Of a stretch of 64,000 bases of DNA, positions 1 to 10,916 are shown one piece after another. This DNA comes from Peltaster fructicola (lineage: Eukaryota; Ascomycota; Dothideomycetes): positions 2,977,501 to 3,041,500 of the forward strand of contig CP051140.1 in NCBI GenBank assembly GCA_001592805.2, read 5' to 3'. A program made the translations under genes and the position numbers. The notes beneath the pieces are model-generated. The model was not told the origin of the DNA. It was given only the letters and a program-made list of their open reading frames with translations, and did no database searches. Position 1 is the stretch's first letter; every line of letters starts with the position of its first letter.

Positions 1-841
1 CCAGGAAGAGGAAGAGAGCAAAGCCAACAGTCGCCAGCAGTACCCAAAGGGCAGTAAGACCACTTCCCGCATTGACCAGTGCAACGCAGAGAGCGAGCAG
101 GATCCAGCCGACCACATCGTTGCTCACTCCTGCCGATAGAACAATGACTCCGACTGGTGTTGAAAGCAGCTTGAGCTCTGTGAGGATTCGACAGAGCACT
201 GGGAAGGCTGTGATCGCCATGGCGACACCGACGAAGAGCATGTATGTGCCAAATGCTATTGGCGTTGTACCAGGCTCATCGTGGAATTGATTGTATAGGC
301 CCCAAGCAATGGCACAGCCAAGTCCAAATGGTAAGGCCATTCCAGCGGCACCAACTGAGAGCGCAGGCACGACATTGTTGGCGACGAAGCGTAGATCGAC
401 CTCCAGACCAACAAGAAACAAGAAGAGCACAAGACCTAAGTTGGCGACCAAAGACAAGTTGGGAATCGAGCTTGATGGAAAGATAGCATTGGTGAAGCCT
501 GGTATGCGACCAAAGACACTAGGACCCAGGAGGATACCACCTATCACTTCCGCAATTACTCGTGGTTGGCGAATAAGAGATAGAGGATAATGCAGCAATC
601 GGCAGAAGATGATTATAATGCCGGCCTGTGAATGTCAGCGTGGGTTATTACAACATCCGATTAGAAAGTGTACCTGGATGATGAACAATATGATGGGATT
701 CTTGGGATCGTAGACTGTCGGATTCGAGCCTTCTAGTATGCCTGCTTGAGGAGTGGCGCGATCAGATGAAGTTGCAGATGCAGAGGCTGCAGTGATCGTT
801 GCAGTAAGTGCTTGAGTTACGGTAGCCGTGATGGTAGCCAT
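1..841 (-). CDS. KHA1: K+/H+ antiporter, Kha1-like (5' part; runs off window start)
   Basis: N-terminal 264 residues of a monovalent cation/proton antiporter of the CPA2 family, predicted to exchange K+ (or Na+) for H+ in an endomembrane. Exon 1 is 674-841 and exon 2 is 1-625; the 48-nt intron 626-673 reads GTACAC...CACAG on the minus strand. After a Ser/Thr/Ala-rich leader, residues 35-56 match the yeast Kha1 start (ILEGSNPTVYDPKNPIILFI). Exon 2 carries hydrophobic helices with the family motifs RQPRVIAEVIGGILLGPSVFG, FLVGLEVD and MAITAFPVLCRIL. The remaining helices and cytosolic tail lie left of base 1. The identification rests on motif recall and the substrate is inferred. Confidence 0.9.
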
Positions 842-1876
842 AGTCTGTGTGTTGATGATTTGCTGGCCTCGCGGATCTTATTATGTTGACTAAGGCATGT
901 CGAGTGCCTTTATCGCGAGAAAGCTGCGCTCTCAGACATATGAGAGACTGAAGTCTAGCTCAAAGGGCAGGTCATCAGCTTTGATCATGCGTAGGATGGC
1001 GATACATCGATGACCCGACCGTCGCTATTATGGTCGTCTAGTGTCGTGGCAGTGTGAGAAGATAGCGATTTTTGGCGCTGAGCAGGGTTGCGTATTGGTC
1101 CAGACCGCGGGTTGACAGGGACCACCATCTCTCGCTACGCTCTTGGTCTTGGCCACTCGATTTCCAAGACAATGTGGACGACCACGTACCAGTCTAGGCG
1201 CGACACATGAGGCTGTCGCTCAGCGTGAATCCTTCAGGTAACCTTCAACGGCAGGAGAAGCGTCGGTCTGAACAACTCTGATACGTTCATGCATTTCAGA
1301 TAAGGTTGATGGGGCGACAACGGCGCCCTGCATTCCTTCATTCGTGACCCCTAAGAGCACTTCGGTTTCACGTCCTTTTGCAGGAATGCTGGTGCGTAGT
1401 GATTCCATTGCAGTAGATCCCTGATACAGTGATAGAGCTCTACAATGTTATTGAGCGGTCAAGGGCAGCGCCTACTGGTATCATTAGTCGAGGCGGTCCT
1501 TGTGTGCCATAACGACTTCCTCAACATGTCGACAGGGAGCTTCTCGACACCATTTACTGGTCTGTCGAGACATGAACATAGCTAGGCGTGAAGTGAGCCG
1601 TCGTCACACAGTCGGTGGACACCACTTTCGCCAAGAGAAGGTGTACCTCTTGCTTGGCAGCTCTGAGCATTGGCTCACTTCGGCGGCAGCCAGCTAGACG
1701 AGCGAAGGAATGCGTGGGAAGTCTCGATATACTTGGACAGGTCAGTGTTGTGGTAGCTCGTAGTCTTGTGCATCTCTCATGCTGTGACAAGATGCGAGCA
1801 GATTGGTGCACGGACGCTATGATCTCACGACTACTTCGGTGATACACAACTCCAATGTTGATTTGAGCACAACATT
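842..1876. other. Intergenic, divergent promoter region
   Basis: About 1 kb between the divergently transcribed KHA1 (minus) and the small plus-strand gene at 1877. It must hold both promoters. I see no repeat, RNA gene or convincing ORF. The longest minus-strand frame (1220-1408, 62 codons) has no recognisable motif. Confidence 0.6.
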
Positions 1877-2470
1877 ATGGGCGGATCAGCTTCAAAGACG
1901 TCACAAGCTGCAGGAGCTGCTGCGAGACAGTATCCCACACGCTCAGCACAAGCGTTCAACGCCGCCAATGCATCTCGCAGCAATGCACCACAACCTGTAG
2001 CTCAACCAGGACCGACTGTAAAGCCGCCACCCAGAGCTTCCACAACTCGAGATGCTGGCATCAATCTTGATGCATCAGATCCAGATCTAGCTCGCCATCT
2101 ACGATCGATCGGGCCTGTACAGCCTAATCCAACGCTTTCGCAGACTTCCACATTCAATCCTTCTTCAGCAGTACCGAATGCGCTGCGACCTAGAACCAAT
2201 CCTGCTCTCTTGGTACTCGAGTCACGAGCGAAGCTTCAGGAGCAGGCAGATAAGGAGTTTGCGCTTGCTGGAAAAGGTGGAAGAGAGTTCCTTGACGCAT
2301 ACACCATCCGACAGATCTTGATGCTCAGAGATGAGCAGAAGAAGTCGGCTGCACAGATCGAGAAGAGCCTCAGTTTGAAGGCAGGCGTCATCGACAGACT
2401 TGGGCCGCCAGGTATGACAGGCCTTGTTACAGAGCAAGGCAGAGGTCGGAGAGAGGTCGATATGGTGTGA
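1877..2470 (+). CDS. Small conserved-looking protein with N-myristoylation-type start and HTH-like C-terminal half
   Basis: Single-exon 197-residue protein of unknown function. The start MGGSAS fits the N-myristoylation pattern (Gly2, Ser6). Residues 10-100 are low-complexity, rich in Ala, Pro, Ser and Thr. Residues 110-185 are charged and likely helical: an Ala/Glu/Lys stretch (LESRAKLQEQADKEFALAG), then FLDAYTIRQILMLRDEQ, a basic amphipathic segment, and VIDRLGPPGMTGLV, which together look like a small helix-turn-helix. I cannot name the family. The ATG is preceded by CACAACATT, and no upstream in-frame ATG is closer. A mitochondrial-surface or membrane-tethered role would be speculation. 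Confidence 0.7.
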   Translation: MGGSASKTSQAAGAAARQYPTRSAQAFNAANASRSNAPQPVAQPGPTVKPPPRASTTRDAGINLDASDPDLARHLRSIGPVQPNPTLSQTSTFNPSSAVPNALRPRTNPALLVLESRAKLQEQADKEFALAGKGGREFLDAYTIRQILMLRDEQKKSAAQIEKSLSLKAGVIDRLGPPGMTGLVTEQGRGRREVDMV

Positions 2471-3300
2471 GCAGCATCTATTGTTATACCACGTGCATGC
2501 CATGCTTGCGCGCCCAAGGCTTCAGCTGGATCGAGTCGCTCATAGGGTGTCTATTCTGGAAGATATAAGACAAACAACAGCTGGGTCGGCCAGTGAGGGA
2601 AACACAGTCACATTCGGTGGCGGTGCTTCGACCCTACTGCTATCCTGCCTCTCCGCGATATCATCTGAAGATCAGCGAAGTGTTCGACGGTAAACATGAG
2701 CACACGATCCGATGTGTGCTGTGATCGAGCTTATGATTATGAGCAACCTCCTTCGGATCTCTTAGCCTGCATCAGTGATGCTGGCATGAAGCGCTCTCGC
2801 AGTATCACGATGATGCACATTACACGTATGGACGTGTTGGTCTCCATCATCTGAAAGGCACAGCAGTGGCATAGTGGCTACTGTAACAGTAATATATAGT
2901 GTCAAAGCGCTTCTCGTCTCATCATTAGAGATGTTTACCTTGCAATGCACTCAAGACATCGAACTTACTGTCGAGCGTGCAGAGATATGCTAACGTGAGT
3001 GCTGTAGATGAATGTATATTGTTGTTGTCTGGACCTTGATTGAAGTGGGCATGATTACATGTACTTGCAGCTCTTGGTGACGTTGCACGAGCATCAGCGC
3101 GAATAGTACAACAAGTTCTTGACCATACATACACTCTACACGCACACAACACCTGCCGCATCCAGACACTTCGACAGGTGAATTTCACCTCACTTGAGGA
3201 GCTTCTTCTCGCCACAATGACATCCTGAATCACACTGCCTGGACGACATGTCAACATCGAATTCATGATTTGATACCACAACCCGACAGCATCGTGCAAA
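2471..3300. other. Intergenic
   Basis: 830 bases between two plus-strand genes, holding the 3' end of one and the MFS promoter. A CACGTG E-box lies at 2490-2495. No credible ORF, repeat or RNA gene was seen; the minus-strand frames here are short and compositionally random. Confidence 0.6.
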
Positions 3301-4991
3301 ATGACACGCTTCTTCCCAACACTCACGGCTACGCGCCTACAAGCAGCGGCCTACCTCTTCGGTATAGCTTTATTCAGCATCTCTTTCCTGGTCTTCCTCA
3401 ACAGCAGCATATCATTTGTGGTCACGGATGTCATCGGACAGAAAGAGAACGTGGGAGATGCAGTCGGCACCCTAGGCTTTGCAGATGAGTTGTTGGCTCT
3501 TGTTGCATGCCCCGTCTGGGGTCTGCTGAGCGACAGAATTGGTGTGAGGACCGTCGCTGTGCTGGGATACTGCATCGTGGGCCTCAGCCTGGTCTGCTTG
3601 GTACAGAGCACCAATGTCTATCCAGAGCTCCTCCTAGGACGACTTGGCTTTAGTATCGGAGGTGCGGCATGCAGTACAATGGTGACTGCCGTGTTGCCAA
3701 CCATGGTCGCGAGGAAGATGAGCCATGATCACCAAGCACTGGATGAGCCGCGCCGGAACAGTAGTCTTGGTCATGCCGGCACACCAAGCGTCAGCAGCGA
3801 GCTGACGATTACACCGACGCGGTACAGCTCGAGCAGTCGAATTACCACTAGAAGTAAAGAAAAACCCGCCACCACATCACAGCTCGCTGGCTTTGTAGGT
3901 CTCTTCACAGGAGCTGGCGCTCTGGTTGCCCTTGCCGTCTTCCTTCCACTCCCAGCGTATTTCCAGGAGAAGGGCGAGACGCCAGCTCAGAGTGTGAAGT
4001 ACAGCTTTTGATCGTTGGCATCATAGCAGTGGCTGTGGGCACGTTCATATTCTTCGGGTTACGCGATCTGCCTGGGGAAGAGGGCAAGAGTCTTAAGGCG
4101 CTGTTGACTATTCGCTCCCCAGCAGGCGGCTCATCTACAGCGCCATCGTTCCTGAGACTTACCACAGAATCCGTGAAACTGGGCTTCACTGATTCGTCCA
4201 TAGGGCTGGGCTATCTGGGAGGTTTCGTTGCACGAGCATCTTCAGTGGGCGTCAGTCTGTTTATTCCACTATTCGTCAATGCATACTTTCTACGCACAGG
4301 TTTGTGCACAGGCAATCCCGACAATCTCACCGATATCAAAGAGAACTGCCAACGAGCATACAAGCTAGCTGCTGCTCTGACTGGCATCGCAGAGACAGCT
4401 GCGCTCTTAGGGGCGCCACTGTTTGGATACTTTGGAGCACGAGTTGTGAAACACAGTTTCCAGTGGCCGCTGATGTTTGCGAGCATCGTTGGCGTGCTCG
4501 GGTACGTTGGCTTCGGGCTACTTCACAATCCTGATGCGTTCCACGGCGAGGACGACTCGAGATGGGCTATCCTTGCTGTGATAGCCATTGGCATCAGTCA
4601 AATCGGCTCAATTGTGTGCTCATTGGGAATACTCGGCAGCGGCATTGGAGATCAAGGTGTCCAGTCAGCTCGGCCAGAGCACGCAGAAGTGGGACCTATC
4701 GAAGGCGCAGAGTCAGCACCTCTACTGCCTGGCGAAGATCAGGCAGTCGAGAAGCCGTCTGACCGATCGCAATTGAAAGGCACGATAGCAGGCGTCTACA
4801 GTCTTGTAGGCGGTGCGGCCATTCTGATTTTGACAAAAGTAGGAGGTGCACTTTTCGACTCATGGACCCCAGGCGCGCCTTTCTTCTTGATGGCCATATT
4901 CAATGCAGCGCTGCTTGTCGCTGTCATACTCATCGGCCTCAAGGATGCTGCAAGGCGGCAGAGCCTAGCAGATACGAATAAAGCTGTATGA
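3301..4991 (+). CDS. MFS transporter, vesicular-amine-transporter-like, with an apparent -1 frameshift
   Basis: Major facilitator with 12 expected helices. It starts MTRFFPTLTATRLQAAAYLF; the motif-A-like loop GLLSDRIGVRTV is near residue 80. A Ser/Thr/Arg-rich cytosolic loop (residues 135-195) is followed by FVGLFTGAGALVALAVFLPLP. The frame ends at TGA 4009-4011, yet the protein continues without loss of homology-like sequence in the -1 frame from LIVGIIAVAVG to the stop at 4991. Adding one T in the run CTTTTGA (4005-4011) gives a continuous 563-residue protein; no GT/AG intron fits, since any would remove a helix. Most likely an assembly error; a recent null allele is the alternative. Substrate unknown; such fungal proteins are usually annotated as drug or amine efflux pumps. 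Confidence 0.85.
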
Positions 4992-5445
4992 TAGGATGTA
5001 TGAGTGTGTCGTCGCCCGCGGATCAAAGCTAAAGTGAAATGTGATGTCCCGTTTGCCCAAGAGTCGCGACTTTAATGTCGTCGCGTCCCCCACAGAAGCG
5101 TGTTTCACTTCTAGCAAGGATCAATGCAGCAGCTGTGATCATAAGCACTCCGAACTCGACCTATCACTGCTGCTTCACCGCCGAACCGACGTGTAATCGT
5201 AGCACTTCAAGCGAGATCTTGCTTTACGACAATATTGAGGCGTGGGTGCGTCTTCCCACTCTGCCGCATGTCCACCTTCTAAGCCCTCCTCCGAACGACC
5301 TCGAGCTGGCTCAGCAAGCGATAAAGTAACAACGAAGTTCTGCAACTGCATATACACTCGCTGTTGACCTGAAGGCGGCATCGTACAATCCCATGCTCCA
5401 TTGGCGAGGCGGTCACGTATCACTCGCCCGCACAACAAGCTCAAC
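4992..5445. other. Intergenic, CAC2 promoter
   Basis: 454 bases between the MFS stop and the CAC2 start codon. No ORF, repeat or RNA gene recognised. Confidence 0.6.
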
Positions 5446-7811
5446 ATGAAGGCAGCACCTCTTCTCGTTTCCTGGCACGATGAGAACGCACCTATCTATT
5501 CAGCACACTTCGAACCTCATGGCAAAGAAAGATTAGCCACAGGAGGAGGAGATCACTTGGTCAGGGTAAGCTCAAGAGTAGGCTCGAGACGGACACGGTT
5601 AACCTCTGCTTTAGCTGTGGAGGATAGAAGCAAATGGCGAGGAACGTAAGGTCACATATCTTTCTACACTCGCGAAGCATACACAAGCCGTCAATGTTGT
5701 CCGATGGAGTCCTCGAGGTTGGTAGATCAATGGCAGTGTCGTGTCTATACTGATGTGTCCCAGGCGAGCTCCTGGCATCGGCTGGCGATGATGGCAACGT
5801 CCTGCTATGGATACCTGCGGACCCAGCGACATATCAGCCAAGCTTCGGCGAAGACAACAGCGATGACGTGGAGACATGGCGAGTCAAGACAATGTGTCGA
5901 TCTAGCAGTGGCTCAGAGATATATGATCTCGCTTGGTCACCGGACGGCACGTACTTCATCACTGGCAGCATGGACAACATCGCCAGAATATACAATGCTT
6001 CTAATGGTGAGCAGAACGGTATTCATAGAGACCATTGACTAATTCGCGCAGGAACCTGTGTTCGACAGATTGCTGAGCACAACCACTACGTCCAGGGTGT
6101 TGCTTGGGATCCATTGAACGAGTATGTTGCGACACAGTCTTCAGATCGGTCAGTACACATATACACGCTCAAAACTAGAGACGGACAATTCTCACTGGCA
6201 CAACACAACAAAGTCACGAAGATGGACATGCCAGCACGAAGGATTTCCTCCAACAGTCCAGCACCACCAGATTTCGGTATAATGAGCAACCACAGAGCTC
6301 TTCTACAAGACTCAACCCATGCAATTGGGTCTCCTCTCCCATCGGCACCAGGCACACCTCAATCACTGGCCATACCTATGAATCCTCCTCCAACCTCTCA
6401 CAGCCGCAGGTCATCCTTCAGTTCACAAGTTGCAGCATCGATACGGCGATCCGTCTCTCCTAGTCCGTCAATGCCACTTCCAGCAGTCATGCCTTCAGCC
6501 TCGCCAGCTCTGTCCACCAACATGGCGACGGGATCACGGAATACACAGATGTATGCGAACGAGACTTTCACCTCCTTCTTCCGCCGCTTGACCTTCGCAC
6601 CCGATGGAAGCTTGCTCTTCACACCTGCTGGACAGTACAAGACAGCTTCGTCATCACAAGACGCTGGACGAAAGGAGGATGAGATCATCAACACTGTGTA
6701 CATTTACACTAGAGGCGGGCTCAACAAGCCACCTGTTGCACATCTACCGGGACACAAGAAGCCGTCGATTGCTGTCAAGTGCTCGCCAGTCTACTACAAC
6801 ATCCGGCCCGCAAGTACAAGCACGAAAGAGATCACAATTGACACAGGCAATGACGAAGAAATTGCTCCTCTCCCAGAGCCAGTTATGCCGCAGAAGACAC
6901 AATCGAGTATGGACCCACCACCACTCACTAGTGCACCATCACCATCACCTCTCGCTGCAGCTATGCCATCACCTCGAACGTTGGAGACAGAAGGCCAAGG
7001 ACTAGCTGGACCTTCACCGACTTTCTCCTTACCGTACAGGATTGTCTATGCCGTGGCCACACAGGACGCAGTATACGTATACGACACCCAGCAGCAGAAG
7101 CCTTTGTGTGTTGTCAACAACCTCCACTACGCTACCTTCACCGACCTGTGCTGGACAAACGACGGTCAGACACTGTTCATGACTTCTTCCGACGGCTTCT
7201 GCTCCACTCTCACATTCTCACCAGGAGAGCTGGGATCCATCTACCATGCCGCACCAGCTAGACATACGCCTGCACCTATCTCGATAACAAAGGCAAACTC
7301 TGCAGCGTCAACACCACAAGCCACACCAACCATGCCTTCACCACACTCGATACCAGCTATACCGAAAACCGTGTCGAATCAGACCGTACCCCCACCCATA
7401 GCACCACCTCCACAGCCGTCACCATTCGCAACAGCCGCAAGACCAGCATCGCCTGCACGTAGCATGTCAGCCTCCAGTGTTGGTACACAATCCAGCTTTG
7501 CATTTCCACAAGACCCTGTTATGAACAATCCGACGCCTCAGGTCAGTAGCCTACCATCGATTGCAGCTGCAGGCTCGAATCCGCCCAACGTGCCGCTCTT
7601 CACTCCACCGCAGACTCCTGGCATACATACAAGTGTGCCAGGTGTAGTGCCGCAGCAGATTGCAGGCGTAAAGCGCTTGAGCAATGCCTCGGAAGTATCA
7701 GAAGACGGCAACAAGGAAAAGAGAAGGCGAATTGCACCAACTTTGATGTCTGAGAAGGACACAACGATGACACCGCCAGCTTTGCCAAATGCTTCGGAGA
7801 AGCAGACTTGA
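5446..7811 (+). CDS. CAC2: Chromatin assembly factor 1 subunit B (CAF-1 p60/Cac2), WD40
   Basis: Middle subunit of CAF-1, which deposits H3-H4 behind replication forks with PCNA. Exons 5446-5565, 5615-5717, 5764-6006 and 6052-7811 give 741 residues; the three introns are 45-49 nt with GT...AG ends. The start MKAAPLLVSWHDENAPIYS is the typical opening blade. WD40 repeats follow in order (LATGGGDHLVRLWRI, AVNVVRWSPRGELLASAGDD, IYDLAWSPDGTYFITGSMD, GVAWDPLNEYVATQSSD). Further blades lie around residues 515-545 (FTDLCWTNDGQTLFMTSSD). The middle insert and the C-terminal 200 residues are rich in Pro, Ser, Thr and Ala and probably disordered, ending in a basic NKEKRRR patch. Longer than yeast Cac2 because of these inserts. 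Confidence 0.93.
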
Positions 7812-8108
7812 TGTTTATGTGTTTGGTCTTTTGTAGTATAGCCGGGCATGGAGCATTTAGTCCGTATTGCATTGAGAGCTATAATGAATCTGTACACAAT
7901 CAACATCCGATATAACAATACGAAGAATCTGAGACAAAGTCAGCCGTCAGAATACGATCGTACGCTTCATTGAGGTCTCCAGGTCATCCTTGGAGAATGA
8001 TCCGTATCGTGGAAGTGAGGATATCATTATGAACAATCCTCGTCGTACTAGGGATTGACTGGAGTCTCACAGCTCCGGCGTCAATCAAGAGCAAGGTTCG
8101 TTGTGCTC

Positions 8109-9882
8109 CTATACACGATTCGACTCGGGCCAACCGGCTGCTGATATCACTTCAAGGACCATGCTGCAAGCGGCTATGACTTTTTCATCCTCGAACCTGC
8201 GGCCTACAAGCTGAAGTGAGATTGGAGCATCAACATATCGATCCGGCATATCTGTTCACATCAGTAGGCACTCATGCGTAGTCGTCAAACCTACAGAGCT
8301 TGTAGTTGTACTCGTCGTCGGGGTTTCGTGATTTGTATCCTATCTCAGCTTCATCTTTCGAACTCACTACAAGACCAGTAGGAAACGCCAGAGCTGGATA
8401 GTCCAAGAGGTTCCATTGACTCGTATAACCCCAGTAGCGTGCACAGCCATGAGGAGTAGCGCAACCTGGTCCGACTGGTGTGAGGATGACATCGACGAAG
8501 TCATCGAGATGATCTGCTGCACGAACATTCGGAGGTCCAGCTGCTAGAAGGTCGGTACCCACGCTGTTCCAGTGCTGTGAATATGCAGCACGATACTCGT
8601 CTCGCTCTCTTGTGAGCTGCCATAGCTCTGGTATACTTAGTAACTTGCAATTTGCATTTTCCTTGATGATGAAGTCAGTGAGAGGCAACCATGGCTCTCC
8701 AGAAGCGTTGATGGCTTGAGCCTCTTCTGCTCCACCATCCGGAAAGTAGAGACTGCTGATTATTCGCCATGCCTCATCGTGTTTGTAAGGTGGAAAGTCG
8801 ATCACTTCAATGTCTGGGTTACGCTTCAGCCTCGCGGTGATCATATCGATGGCGCGAAGGATAGGAGGATGTGGTTTGACAATCCCATCGTCCGCTAGTA
8901 CACCTATTTTGAGCCTTCGCCTGTCAGCTGTAGTACGAAGTAACGTGTTCGTGTATGGGTCCTTCCAGGGTAGCGGAACAAGTGTTGAGTCGTAGAGCCA
9001 GGGCTGTTGATCGATAATCGCCTTCATGAAGGTATTAATGCCTCCCAGGGTAGTGCTCAAAGGCCCGATGATGGGCACAATCTGTTCAGCACCAATCTGT
9101 GGCGGACCACATCCTTCCAGAGGTAGTCGATATGCTGTTGGCCTTAAGCCAAAGACGCCATTGTTCGCAGCTGGGTTTCGAACGCTGCCTCCAATATCAC
9201 TGCCCACACCAAGACAACTTCCTCGTAGGCCTAAGAGTGCACCTTCGCCGCCAGAGCTGCCGCCAGAGCTGAGATTGGTGTTGTAGGGATTTGTAGTGAC
9301 GCCGTAGATGTTGTTGTCAGTCTCAAGATGCATGATGGCTTGCGGTTGGGTCGTGCGAACATAGAAGACACAGCCAGCATTCCAGAGGAGTTGGAGCACA
9401 TATGCGTCCTCTTTCGCAACAGTGCCGATGGCTGAGATGAACGATCCATTCAGGTCGAGGCCCCTCATACCGATGTGTTCCTTGACACTAACAGGCAGGC
9501 CATGGAGTGGTCCCACTGGTACTTTCGTTCTGTGCAGTGTGTCGTCCAGGTAGGCAGCTCGCTCAAGAGCACGTTCCGACAGTAGCTCAGTGGCACAATT
9601 CGTTAGACGTGATGCGAGTGCAGCACGCTGAAGGTAGGCTTTGGTGACAACTACGCTAGTGATCTGACCGCCAGCCAGTTGCTCGAGGAGAGCCTCTGCT
9701 GACATCTCTGTGATGTTCACCACTTCCTTTGGCAGGAGTAATCTTGGCAGATCAGTGACATTGAGCGGCAGGTCCGATGGGATGTCAGGCTCAGCTGGTG
9801 AAGCCCTTTTGATCGTTCGCTCGCGGTGATCTCGTCGCTCCTTTGCTCGGGTCTGCCAAAGTATATGATCGCTTGACGACAT
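8109..9882 (-). CDS. Amidase-signature hydrolase (acetamidase / fatty-acid-amide-hydrolase-like)
   Basis: Serine amidase that cleaves carboxamides to acid plus ammonia or amine. Exon 1 is 8295-9882 and exon 2 is 8109-8251, giving 576 residues. Read without the 43-nt intron 8252-8294 (GTAGGT...GAACAG, branch CTACTGAT) the protein stops early and loses the conserved end. With it, the chain continues KLYMPDRYVDAPISLQLVGR, typical of the family. The Ser-Ser-Lys triad is visible with canonical spacing: Lys134 (VSVKEH), cis-Ser209 (GGSSGGEG) and nucleophile Ser233 (SDIGGSVR), 75 and 24 apart as in FAAH. Divergent from FAT1, so hydrolysis of a fatty amide followed by acyl activation is a tempting but unproven pairing. 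No signal peptide. Confidence 0.92.
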
Positions 9883-10916
9883 TTTGAAATAACAACGACG
9901 TTGCGATCTGCTGCGTGTCGAATGCAGTTGATGTCCGACGTAGTGACGTGGTCCTGCAACGTCTAGATATCAGTGTTAGAGAGAGATGATCTCGAAGGCT
10001 CCTCGTCACGACGATCCGACACTGCCTCTTGCTGTGTTGGGATACTCTGAAGATATGTCTATAGAGCGGCGTTGACCGAAATGGAACTGGTGCTGGTGAC
10101 GACAGACATACCTCATGCGATAGCCCTCGACTGGGGTGCACTTCACCAGCAGCTCACCTCAATGCCGTGTATGCTTACACTCCGTGTATAGGACTGCTGA
10201 TCGTCATAGCATAGTGTCCGACTGCCTGAGGGCAGTTCAGCATACCAAAGAGTGATACCAAGCTTTGCTGGCAGTAGGAAGACCAGGTCACCTCCGTGTA
10301 TGATCATTTGACGCAGTGTAGATCATATATCGGCCGCTAGGGTGGTGCTCCTTGTACTCTGGCAACAAGAGTCTCTAAAGAGTCTCACATGCTCCGATGA
10401 GTAGCGTCTTGGCCTCGACGAAATCCTCCCATGGAGAAATCCAACAATCCACTAGCATATGATGTAAGACTCGTCCGACAGAGAGGAGTGACGTGTCCAT
10501 GAGCAGAGACGCTGAGCACTCGATGCTGCGTATAGCAGAGTCGCATCGAGTAGAAGTCCTCATCGAAGCTGCCAGTTCCTATACAGTTCAAGAACTGTAC
10601 AATATTGGAACCACATGAGGCAGCTAGAGCAAGTGCTATCACCGAGGTGTCAGAAGCACTCCTCGGTCGGGATCCTAAGACTCCTGACGTACCGATCGAA
10701 AGTACTTATGCCTCAGAACAGCCACTCACGCCCAGCAAGCAATGACGCTGTGCCTCGGCTCAAACACGTCCGTCTGCACAGGTTCAAAACATTCACTGTG
10801 AGCTACTTGGAGCTGCTAGTAATGCGGCTGCCTGGATAAGCCTTATATTACTGATTCTCCTCACATCTCTCTACGCGAAAGCCCACGAGGATTAGTTATC
10901 CCCAAGCCCTTTGAAT
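9883..10916. other. Intergenic, divergent amidase/FAT1 promoter region
   Basis: About 1 kb between the two divergent start codons. No repeat or RNA gene seen. Minus-strand frames at 10375-10642 and 9791-10141 show no protein-like pattern. Confidence 0.6.

Noticed and set aside
1220-1408. 62-codon minus-strand ORF
   Set aside because: No motif, no splice context and no neighbour support; within chance length for a 1-kb intergenic region.
4005-4011. Programmed -1 ribosomal frameshifting in the MFS gene
   Set aside because: No X-XXY-YYZ slippery heptamer in the right phase and no evident downstream pseudoknot; similar losses at other runs favour a sequence error.
4008-4991. Second half of the MFS gene as a separate half-transporter gene
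   Set aside because: It begins mid-domain with a TTG codon and continues the first half without overlap or gap.
8272-8294. TGA at 8272 as the amidase stop
   Set aside because: Splicing 8252-8294 restores the conserved DAPISLQLVGRRFEDE end.
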